Positions 14,838 through 20,334 of a DNA stretch of 20,334 bases are shown here, piece after piece. Position numbers and translations under genes: made by a program. The notes under the pieces were generated by a model. The model searched no databases. It saw only the letters and a list, made by a program, of their open reading frames with translations, and was not told the origin of the DNA. Each line of letters starts with the position of its first letter. Positions within the stretch are counted from its first letter, which is position 1. The DNA comes from a bacterium. GTDB taxonomy: Bacteria > Actinomycetota > Actinomycetes > Actinomycetales > Actinomycetaceae. The stretch covers positions 1-20,334 of the forward strand of contig JAUNRP010000007.1 of NCBI GenBank assembly GCA_030544165.1, given 5' to 3'.

Positions 14838-15365
14838 CTACTTCGGCGGGGAGACCAGCGCCGCGGTGGCCTTCGGGTTCTCACCCCGGGCTGGGGTGAT
14901 GGTGTAGCCCTCGTGGCGCAGCAGCCACTCCTTGGTCTCCAAGCCTCCCGCATAGCCGGTGATTGCGCTGGAACTTGAGACAACCCGGTGGCAGGGAACC
15001 ACGATCGAGATGGGGTTGCGGCCCGTGGCGCTGCCCACCGCGCGGGCGGAGGAGCCGAGTTCCGCGGCGATCTGGCCGTAGGTGGTGAGACCGCCGAAGG
15101 GGATCGCGGCGATCTTCTGCCAGACGGCTCTCTGAAACTCGGAGCCAGCGGGGTTCATGGGGAGATCGAACGTGGTGCGCGTGCCCGCGAAGTATTCGTC
15201 CAGTTGGCGGGCGGCCTCGGGGGCTGCGGAGTCATCGGGTTCGCCGAGGAGTTCGGGGCCCGGGTGGTGGCGCTGATCGGCCTGGTAGATGCCGGTGACC
15301 GCGCCGTGGTCATCCACGACGATCGCGTAGGTGCCCACCGGGGATTCGTAGATCCGGTGCGTCAT
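14838..15365 (-). CDS. ogt: Methylated-DNA--protein-cysteine methyltransferase
   Basis: 175 aa. It repairs O6-alkylguanine by one-time transfer of the alkyl group to its own cysteine. The active-site motif PCHRVV holds C125, preceded by the DNA-binding helix segment TTYGQIAAELGSSARAVGSATGRNP and followed by SSAITGYAGGLETKEWLL. Length and layout are those of Ogt/MGMT. The ATG overlaps the stop of the Ada-AlkA gene by 4 nt, so both are one alkylation-repair operon. Part of its 3' half (14934-14980) is copied at 12323-12369. Confidence 0.95.
   Translation of the reverse strand: MTHRIYESPVGTYAIVVDDHGAVTGIYQADQRHHPGPELLGEPDDSAAPEAARQLDEYFAGTRTTFDLPMNPAGSEFQRAVWQKIAAIPFGGLTTYGQIAAELGSSARAVGSATGRNPISIVVPCHRVVSSSSAITGYAGGLETKEWLLRHEGYTITPARGENPKATAALVSPPK
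14934..14980 (-). repeat. 47-bp direct repeat (parent copy inside ogt)
   Basis: This is the intact copy of the segment also found at 12323-12369, in the same orientation. The pair brackets the secreted protein, sigma factor and membrane protein genes, about 2.6 kb apart. Confidence 0.75.
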
Positions 15366-16924
15366 GTGTTCATCCTGCCTTCTCGTGAGGGTGCGTCAGA
15401 TTTCCGCGAGGGAGTGCCCGAACTGGCCGAGGGTGTGCCCACCGGCAGGTGGTTGGTGGGGTGCTCGTGGGCCGCCCACAGGTACTGCACAGCGTAGGAG
15501 CGCCAGGGCCGCCAGCGCTCGGCACTGGCGATCAGCTCACGAGCGGTGGCGCCGGGTATCCCGAGGTTGGCCGCGCCGCGGATGACGCCGAGATCGGTGG
15601 CGGGGAACGCATCCGGGTCCCCGAGTGCGCGCATCGCCACGAGCTCCACGGTCCATGGGCCGATCCCCGGGAGCTCGGCGAGGCGTGCTCGGGTCTCGGC
15701 GCGGTCTGCGCCGGGTCCAACATCGATGGTGCCCTCCGCCAGCGCGTTCGCGAGGGCGCGGAGGGTGGCGGCACGCCCTGCGGGGAGACCGGGAAGGTCC
15801 GCCTCGGCGATCACCTCCGGGGTGGGGAAGAGGTGGGTGAGCGTCCCGTCCGGGTGGGGGAGCGGATCCCCGAGCCGCTCCACGATCCGGGCGGTGTGGG
15901 TTCGGGCGGCGGCGGTGGAGACCTGCTGGCCGAGCACGGCGCGCAACGCCATCTCGGAGCCATCCGCGGAGCGCGGGATGCGGCGGCCGGGGCTGGCCGC
16001 AACGGACGCGGCGAGATGGGGGTCCCGGCCCAGGTGATCGGCCACCGCTGCGGGATCGGCATCGAGATCGAGCATGCGGCGGGTCCGGGCGGTGGCAGCT
16101 TGAAGATCGCGGAGGTCCGTGAGGTGGAAGGTGGCCTCGGCATAGGTCTCGCGCGGGGCGATCGAGACAATGCCGGGACCGCGGGGGAGGCGCAGCGTGC
16201 GGCGGTAGTGGGTGCCGGTCCACTCCTCGATTCCCGGGACCGCTGTGGCCACGAGGTGTGCGAAGGACTGCTCGGGGTCCCACGGGAGGCGAACGGGGAG
16301 ACGGACGGTGAGCTCCGCCGTCGGGGTGGATGAGGGGCCGGATGCGGGGGAAAGGTGACGGCGCGGACGGCGGGCGCGGAGCTGGAAGGGGGTGGCGGCG
16401 AAGACGGTGCGGATCGTGTCATTGAACGAGCGGATGGAGCCGAAGCCTGCGGCGAAGGCGACGTCCGAGAACGGGAGATCGGTGGTCTCCACGAGGATGC
16501 GGGCGGTGACCGCGCGCTGGGTGCGGGCGAGGGCGAGGGGGCTCGCGCCCATCTCGGCGCGGGTGAGGCGTTCGAGTTGGCGGGGGGAGTAGCCGAGGTG
16601 CGCGGCGAGGCCGGAGATTCCGCCGCGGTCCACTGCGCCATCGGCGATGAGGCGGAGCGCGCGTCCGGCCGTGTCCGCGCGAATATCCCACTCGGGGGAG
16701 CCGGGGGTGGCGTCCGGGCGGCAGCGGCGGCAGGCGCGGAATCCGTCGGCGGTGGCCGCGGCGGCCGAGGGGTGGAAGGTGAGGTTCGCGGGGCGGGGCG
16801 TCATGGCCGGACACGAGGGGCGGCAGAAGATTCCGGTGGAGATGACGCCGGTGTAGAAGACGCCATCGAAGCGGGCATCGCGCGAGGCGACGGCGGCGAT
16901 GCAGGCCTCGCGCGGGGGGATCAT
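15362..16924 (-). CDS. alkA: Ada-AlkA fusion: methyl sensor, AraC domain and DNA glycosylase
   Basis: 520 aa, a single protein for sensing and repairing alkylated DNA. Residues 1-80 are the Ada zinc domain: GIFCRPSCPA (C34, C38) and CRRC (C65, C68), with C34 in the position of the methyl-accepting Cys38 of E. coli Ada. Residues about 85-185 form an AraC-type DNA-binding domain. Residues about 205-480 are AlkA: an N-terminal beta domain, the helix-hairpin-helix LPGIGPWT (418-425) and the catalytic aspartate D444 in FPATDLGV. It removes 3-methyladenine-type lesions and probably activates its own promoter when methylated. The last 30 residues are a Ser/Pro-rich tail. No ribosome-binding site is visible before the ATG. 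Ogt is translated downstream with a 4-nt overlap. Confidence 0.93.
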   Translation of the reverse strand: MIPPREACIAAVASRDARFDGVFYTGVISTGIFCRPSCPAMTPRPANLTFHPSAAAATADGFRACRRCRPDATPGSPEWDIRADTAGRALRLIADGAVDRGGISGLAAHLGYSPRQLERLTRAEMGASPLALARTQRAVTARILVETTDLPFSDVAFAAGFGSIRSFNDTIRTVFAATPFQLRARRPRRHLSPASGPSSTPTAELTVRLPVRLPWDPEQSFAHLVATAVPGIEEWTGTHYRRTLRLPRGPGIVSIAPRETYAEATFHLTDLRDLQAATARTRRMLDLDADPAAVADHLGRDPHLAASVAASPGRRIPRSADGSEMALRAVLGQQVSTAAARTHTARIVERLGDPLPHPDGTLTHLFPTPEVIAEADLPGLPAGRAATLRALANALAEGTIDVGPGADRAETRARLAELPGIGPWTVELVAMRALGDPDAFPATDLGVIRGAANLGIPGATARELIASAERWRPWRSYAVQYLWAAHEHPTNHLPVGTPSASSGTPSRKSDAPSREGRMNT

Positions 16925-17020
16925 GGGTCAAGTCTGCGCGTGGGAGGGGGGTGGCGCTAGCAGGAATGCGACATGGTGCTCTTGGGCTGCTGAGGAGACT
17001 CGTTCTCCCTGTTGCTTAAG

Positions 17021-17040
17021 GCGTACGTAATGACGTACGC
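17021..17040. promoter_or_regulatory. YefM-type operator
   Basis: GCGTACGT-AATG-ACGTACGC is a perfect 8-bp inverted repeat ending 21 bp before the antitoxin start. It contains two CGTACG hexamers 12 bp apart centre to centre, resembling the paired TGTACA cores I recall for E. coli yefM-yoeB. Autorepression by the antitoxin or the complex is expected. Confidence 0.65.
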
Positions 17041-17061
17041 TTGTGAACGGAGGTGGGAAAC

Positions 17062-17304
17062 GTGACGTCAGTATCCGCAACATCGGCTCGGGCGAACCTG
17101 TACCGGTTGATCGATCAGGTGAACGAGGAGTCCGAGCCGCTGACCATCACGGGTCAGAGGGGCAACGCCGTGCTCATCGGAGAGGACGACTGGCGGGCCA
17201 TCCAGGAGACCCTGTTCCTGGAATCCGTGCCGGGGATGTCTGACTCGCTCCGGAAGGCGCGGGCAGAGGGTGTTGAGGCCGGCTCCACCTCGCTTGACTG
17301 GTGA
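17062..17304 (+). CDS. yefM: YefM/Phd-family antitoxin
   Basis: 80 aa. GTG at 17062 is chosen over 17053 because GGAGG (17049-17053) lies eight bases before it and the product then starts with the family pattern MTSVSATSARANLYRLIDQV. The middle TITGQRGNAVLIGEDDWRAIQETLFL matches the YefM fold that binds DNA; the acidic, flexible C-terminus would wrap and block the toxin. Its stop overlaps the toxin start (GTGA). A palindromic operator lies directly upstream. Confidence 0.9.
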   Translation: MTSVSATSARANLYRLIDQVNEESEPLTITGQRGNAVLIGEDDWRAIQETLFLESVPGMSDSLRKARAEGVEAGSTSLDW

Positions 17305-17570
17305 GCAGTTCCTGGACGTTGGTCTATTCACGTCAGGCTCAGAAGGATGCGAAAAAGCTCGCCTCCTCGGGCCTGAAGAAGAAGGCCCAAGAACTCCTTG
17401 CCGTGGTGGCGGAGAATCCGTTTGCTGTGCCGCCACGCTACGAGAAGCTCGTGGGTGATCTCGCGGGGTGTTATTCACGCCGGATCAACATCCAGCACCG
17501 CCTCGTCTACGAAGTCCTGCCCGAGGAGCGCGTGGTCCACGTCCTGCGGATGTGGACGCACTACGAATAG
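17301..17570 (+). CDS. yoeB: YoeB/Txe-family mRNA interferase toxin
   Basis: 89 aa, basic, RelE-fold ribosome-dependent mRNA endonuclease. Family residues are kept: E48 in RYEKL, the YSRRINIQHRLVYEV block (R61, R67) and the C-terminal H87-Y88, matching the E46, R65, H83 and Y84 positions of E. coli YoeB. It is therefore probably active. It starts at GTG overlapping the antitoxin stop by 4 nt, so toxin synthesis depends on antitoxin translation. Confidence 0.9.
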   Translation: MSSSWTLVYSRQAQKDAKKLASSGLKKKAQELLAVVAENPFAVPPRYEKLVGDLAGCYSRRINIQHRLVYEVLPEERVVHVLRMWTHYE

Positions 17571-17655
17571 TGAGATTCTGGTACGCGTCAGCGGCATTCC
17601 GGGCGCGGCGCATTGTGGCCGCCGAACGCCCCGGGGAAAAGGGAAGGCGCTCCGC

Positions 17656-17997
17656 ATGGGCGATGGTCAGATCGGGTCAGTGTTCCTGCAGGTAAGCCGG
17701 CTGGAGAGTGTGCTGGAGCCTCTGAGGGTGCTCCTGCCGCACGTCCCCGAGGGTGCGCCGGCCGAGAAGTGGGTAGAGATACCCGGTCCTGTTGATGTCT
17801 TCATCGAGGTGGTGGACGACGACGAGGTGCCAGCTGCAGCGCGGTTCGGGATTCGGGTGCAGGATGCCGCTCGGGCACACCACGAGCTTGGCGCGATTCC
17901 TCAGGTCGAACCCTCCGAGCTGTTCGAGGTGGCCCCCGGGTGTCAGGGCTTCAATGTGCAGGGGCCCGGATTCCCGGAGCTGTTCGTCCATGAGTGA
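17656..17997 (+). CDS. Small protein, possibly VOC-like
   Basis: 113 aa, soluble and acidic, starting MGDGQIGSVFLQVSRLESVLEPL behind a weak AAGGGAAGG site. The second half (RFGIRVQDAARAHHELGAIPQ ... FEVAPGCQGFNVQGPGFPELFVHE) has the beta-alpha-beta-beta rhythm of a glyoxalase/VOC module, ending where DPDGN-E usually occurs, but the metal-binding residues are not evident. I do not assign a function. It lies 85 bp after the toxin gene and just before the MNT antitoxin promoter. Confidence 0.5.
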   Translation: MGDGQIGSVFLQVSRLESVLEPLRVLLPHVPEGAPAEKWVEIPGPVDVFIEVVDDDEVPAAARFGIRVQDAARAHHELGAIPQVEPSELFEVAPGCQGFNVQGPGFPELFVHE

Positions 17998-18009
17998 TGC
18001 TATAGCGAG

Positions 18010-18029
18010 AATATAGGCCGTGCTATATT
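18010..18029 (+). promoter_or_regulatory. Extended -10 promoter within a palindrome for the MNT gene
   Basis: AATATAG-GCCGTG-CTATATT is a perfect 7-bp inverted repeat in an AT-rich island. It includes TGCTATATT, an extended -10 box (TG at 18021, TATATT at 18024-18029). Transcription would start at about the ATG at 18036, and no ribosome-binding site is present, so the mRNA is probably leaderless. The palindrome suits autorepression by the HTH part of the encoded protein. Confidence 0.5.
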
Positions 18030-18035
18030 TTCCAG

Positions 18036-18503
18036 ATGGAGATGCTCGCGGAGGTGGCACGCCGCTCTGACCGCGCCGTGGCTGAGGCCCGGGCCGAACT
18101 CGTTCGGGAGGTTCGGCGTGCCGCGAATCTTGGGATGACGCAGGTTGAGATTGCCAGGGAGATCGGGCGCAGCCAGCCTGAGGTGTCGCGGCTTCTTCGG
18201 TTCCATCCCCTCTCTCACCGTGGGCGCAGGCTGCGCCAGCTCGCCCCCGACATCCGGCGGATTGTGGGCGCGGCGGGCGGCACGAATGTCAGGGTCTTCG
18301 GCTCGGTCGCAACGGGAGAGGACCAGGCGGACTCCGATGTGGACCTGCTGTTCACGATGAGGGAGCCCATCGGCCTCCTGGCGCTATCAGCTCTTGAAGA
18401 TGCCCTCGCAGACCTCATTGGGACCGAGGTAGACCTGGTCCCAGATTCATCGCTCAGACCCGATGTCCGAGATCGGGTTCTTGCGGAGGCGGTGAGACTG
18501 TGA
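18036..18503 (+). CDS. HTH-MNT nucleotidyltransferase antitoxin
   Basis: 155 aa. Residues about 32-56 (LGMTQVEIAREIGRSQPEVSRLLRF) form a helix-turn-helix; residues about 65-155 are a minimal nucleotidyltransferase with the signature G-S-(10 residues)-D-V-D (G89, S90, D101, D103) and a third acidic residue D133 in EVDLV. In MNT/HEPN pairs the MntA-type enzyme neutralises the HEPN RNase by adding AMP near its RX4-6H site. The active residues are intact. The next gene overlaps by 4 nt (GTGA) and begins like a HEPN protein but stops early. The HTH fusion probably lets this antitoxin also repress its promoter. Confidence 0.8.
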   Translation: MEMLAEVARRSDRAVAEARAELVREVRRAANLGMTQVEIAREIGRSQPEVSRLLRFHPLSHRGRRLRQLAPDIRRIVGAAGGTNVRVFGSVATGEDQADSDVDLLFTMREPIGLLALSALEDALADLIGTEVDLVPDSSLRPDVRDRVLAEAVRL

Positions 18504-18592
18504 AGCGCACTGAGTCCGAGCTGTTGGCGGAGGCGCTGATGCACCTGAGAATCCTGGAAGACCACGGGTCGCATGGGCGAGAGGCTCCGTAG
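18500..18592 (+). pseudogene. Truncated HEPN-type toxin stub
   Basis: GTG at 18500 overlaps the MNT stop exactly as in intact MNT/HEPN operons. It reads MKRTESELLAEALMHLRIL and then stops at TAG after 30 codons. The opening helix resembles actinobacterial HEPN (DUF86-like) proteins, which run to about 110-150 residues. The RX4-6H active site is absent, and the following sequence does not resume the family in another frame. It is most simply a toxin lost by deletion. Confidence 0.6.
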
Positions 18593-18824
18593 AAGAAGCC
18601 AGCATCGTATATGCGCGAACCTCTCACAGCTGCGCGGTGATTTCACCGCGACAGTGTGAGAAATTCACGCAGGTAGGGGCGAAAGTGCGGGTGCGGACGC
18701 CCGTAGGCGCCGCCGTCGTCGTAGGAGCGGGAACGAATGGCAACAAGACGCACAGCCTCCAGCCCGCTGCCTACAGTGGATTGCAACGAGACGACGCCGT
18801 CCCAACGAGCCCAAGGAGTTGGAC
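18593..18824. other. Intergenic region between HEPN stub and kinase gene
   Basis: It holds the hairpin at 18623-18660, then sequence rich in GCCGTCGTCG-type triplets with no supportable gene. TACAGT at 18772-18777 could be a -10 box for the kinase, but no good -35 is seen. It ends with the AAGGAG site for the gene at 18825. Confidence 0.4.
18623..18660. terminator. Long hairpin after the MNT/HEPN remnant
   Basis: CTCACA-G-CTG-CGCGGTGA pairs with TCACCGCG-A-CAG-TGTGAG across a 2-nt loop, giving 17 base pairs with two single-base bulges. It could terminate the MNT transcript, although no T run follows. The outer CCTCTCACA matches the outer part of the hairpins at 23-181. Confidence 0.6.
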
Positions 18825-19898
18825 ATGAAGCTGCGCGAAGACGCCACATGGTCCCTGGTTGTCCCCACATCGATGGGCGTCCGCATCACCCCGGTGGACC
18901 GGGCCCCCGTGCACATCGCGGACCGGTACATGATGCAGGCCACGAGCGCGGAGACGAACGTGGCCACTGTGGTCTCCTATCTGGGGGAGCCGGCCAAGGT
19001 GCTCACGGCGTTCGTGGAGGGATCCCCGATCTCGCTGATGATCAAGGCCGATCTGCGCAAGCGCAACCTCATGTACGAGGGCCCGGACCTCCCGCAGGGC
19101 GATGCCTGGGGCCTGCGCCACCAGTTCAACATCGCGGACTCGGGCTTCGGGGGGCGCGCGCCCCGCGTCTGGAACGACCGCGCCGGCGAGGTGGGCCGTG
19201 AGCTCCACGTGGACCAGTTCGATCTGGAGAAGCTGTTCGTGGAGGAGGGCGTCAAGATCCTGCACCTCTCCGGCCTGATCGCGGCGCTGTCCCCGTCCAC
19301 CTCGGAGTTCTGCGTGGCCCTCGCCAAGAAGGCCCGCGAGAACGGCACGCAGGTCTCGATGGACCTCAACTACCGCGCCACCTTCTGGAAGGGCCGCGAG
19401 GAGGAACTCTCCGCCGCGTTCCACGAGATCGCCCAGAACTGCGACATCCTCTACGGCAACGAGGAGGACTTCCAGCTCTGCCTCGGCATCGAGGGCCCGG
19501 AGGCCGGCGGCAAGTCGATCGATGAGAAGATCGGCGACTTCAAGGAGATGATCGGCCGCATCAAGGAGCGCTACCCCAACGCGCACTGGATCGGCACCTC
19601 CCTGCGCGAGGTCAAGTCCGCCAACGCCCACGAGTGGGGCATCCTGCTGTGGCACGACGACGAGTTCTACCTCGCCCCCCTCCGCCACATCGATGTCATG
19701 GACCGCATCGGCGGCGGCGACGGCTCCGTGGGCGGCGTCCTCTACGGCATCCTCCAGGGCTGGGACGTGGAGAAGTGCGCCCAGTTCGGCTGGGCCACCG
19801 GCGCGCTCGCCGCCACCTCGCTCTACGACTACGGCATGGCCGCGGACGAGGACCAGGTCTGGGCCATGTGGAAGGGCAACGCCCGCGTCCAGCGGTAG
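18825..19898 (+). CDS. PfkB-family sugar kinase, KDG-kinase-like
   Basis: 357 aa. ATG at 18825 is chosen because AAGGAG ends six bases before it. The PfkB/ribokinase fold is shown by the N-terminal sugar-binding region with ETNVATVVSYLG, by SMDLNYRATFWK (D180, R184), a KDG-kinase hallmark, and by the ATP/anion-hole motif DRIGGGDGSVGG (293-304) with the catalytic base D299. The usual GA of GAGD is GG here, as in many 2-keto-3-deoxygluconate kinases, and the usual GG before the NVA motif is SAET. It phosphorylates a sugar acid or sugar; 2-keto-3-deoxygluconate is the best guess. Codon use is very GC3-rich and regular, suggesting good expression. It stands alone, converging on the CDF gene. Confidence 0.85.
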   Translation: MKLREDATWSLVVPTSMGVRITPVDRAPVHIADRYMMQATSAETNVATVVSYLGEPAKVLTAFVEGSPISLMIKADLRKRNLMYEGPDLPQGDAWGLRHQFNIADSGFGGRAPRVWNDRAGEVGRELHVDQFDLEKLFVEEGVKILHLSGLIAALSPSTSEFCVALAKKARENGTQVSMDLNYRATFWKGREEELSAAFHEIAQNCDILYGNEEDFQLCLGIEGPEAGGKSIDEKIGDFKEMIGRIKERYPNAHWIGTSLREVKSANAHEWGILLWHDDEFYLAPLRHIDVMDRIGGGDGSVGGVLYGILQGWDVEKCAQFGWATGALAATSLYDYGMAADEDQVWAMWKGNARVQR

Positions 19899-20105
19899 TC
19901 CAGCGGCACTCTCCCGTACCTGCCCGCGATGCCCCCCATGCCCACATGCTCGCCCGGCCCCCTCGCGGACATGCCCCTACCGATCACAGATGCCCAGTGA
20001 TATCACGCCGCCAGAGCGATCCTTGCGGGCATGTCGGTGGAGGGGTGGTGCCCCGACGACGGCCGGTGCGGCCCCGTCGTCGGGAATCCTGACCCCGGGG
20101 ACGGG
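19899..20105. other. Convergent intergenic region
   Basis: No gene is supported. It has a 10-bp palindrome GTGATATCAC (19997-20006), an inverted pair GACATGCCC (19968-19976) and GGGCATGTC (20027-20035), and the terminator at 20052-20084. Confidence 0.5.
20052..20084. terminator. Bidirectional hairpin terminator
   Basis: CCCGACGACGG (20052-20062) and CCGTCGTCGGG (20074-20084) form a perfect 11-bp stem with an 11-nt loop between two convergent genes. The stem core CCGACGACG is shared with the repeats at 9585-9735. Confidence 0.65.
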
Positions 20106-20334
20106 TTACGTCCGGGGCGGAGTCTCGCCGGATATGCTGCCCTCGCCCCCGGCACTTCCCGGCGACGGCGCGATCGGGAGGTGGCCCTCCGGGATGTCCT
20201 CGTAGCTGGCGGGATCCTCGATCGGTTCGAGGTGCGTGATGATGCGCATGCCGGGCAGCGCGCGGAGGAGATCGGCCTCGAGTTCCTCGATGTAGTCGTG
20301 CCCCTGGGAAACGGTCCACGCGCCGGGGACCAGG
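20106..20334 (-). CDS. Cation diffusion facilitator C-terminus (partial)
   Basis: The open frame enters from the right edge of the window and stops at TAA (20106-20108), giving the last 75 residues. WTVSQGHDYIEELEADLLRALP, then GMRIITHLEPIEDPASYED, matches the C-terminal cytoplasmic domain of CDF metal exporters, with the conserved histidine-containing strand ending in HxEP. A 30-residue Gly/Pro/Ser tail follows. The transmembrane part lies outside the window, so the metal cannot be judged. Confidence 0.75.
   Translation of the reverse strand, partial: LVPGAWTVSQGHDYIEELEADLLRALPGMRIITHLEPIEDPASYEDIPEGHLPIAPSPGSAGGEGSISGETPPRT

Noticed and set aside
16925..17020. Possible SOS/PafBC-type damage promoter before the Ada-AlkA gene.
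   Set aside because: TGTCGCAT with a downstream TAG is present, but spacing to the -10-like TA is two bases short of the consensus I recall, and the -10 is poor.
18220..18240. CCTCTCAC inside the MNT gene, resembling the hairpin arm core.
   Set aside because: Only eight bases match and no partner arm is nearby; chance within coding sequence.
1..20334. tRNA, rRNA, transposase, integrase or phage genes.
   Set aside because: None could be recognised by eye in either strand.

Overview
The window is a GC-rich segment of an actinobacterial chromosome. The evidence is strong G/C bias at third codon positions, frequent GTG starts, long antisense open frames, and an AglEFG-type alpha-glucoside transporter beside protein families (DUF6177, DUF6507, DUF6301) that I associate with Actinomycetaceae and Streptomyces. 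The exact genus cannot be fixed from the sequence. Family names come from reading the residues and from memory; no database was searched.

Layout. Positions 1-181 hold two long hairpins built from one 19-bp arm. Positions 453-3786 (+) are a three-gene sugar ABC transporter (binding lipoprotein and two permeases), with an extreme G/C tract between the first and second genes. Positions 3783-8505 (-) are a tightly packed five-gene operon: a DUF6177-like protein, a 116-aa unknown, a DUF6507/WXG100-like protein, an 802-residue polymorphic toxin with a seven-residue repeat tract, and a DUF6301-like putative immunity protein. Positions 8605-11509 (-) carry a HAD phosphatase-like protein and a GH3 glycosidase, separated by tandem hairpin repeats. 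An SRPBCC/AHSA1 protein follows at 11605-12258 (-).

Positions 12482-14819 (+) hold a secreted protein, an ECF-like sigma factor and a single-pass membrane protein that may be its anti-sigma factor. This trio is bracketed by two direct copies of a 47-bp piece of the neighbouring ogt gene. The ogt gene and an Ada-AlkA fusion form an alkylation-repair operon at 14838-16924 (-).

The right end is a cluster of small stress or defence modules. It has a YefM/YoeB toxin-antitoxin pair with a clear operator, a small protein of uncertain family, and an HTH-MNT nucleotidyltransferase antitoxin whose HEPN partner survives only as a 30-codon stub. A PfkB/KDG-kinase-like gene (18825-19898, +) and the 3' end of a cation diffusion facilitator gene (20106 to the window edge, -) converge on a hairpin terminator.

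The most interesting points are the T7SS-type toxin operon with its probable PD-(D/E)xK-like effector end, the sigma-factor module sitting between duplicated ogt fragments, and the MNT antitoxin that has lost its toxin.
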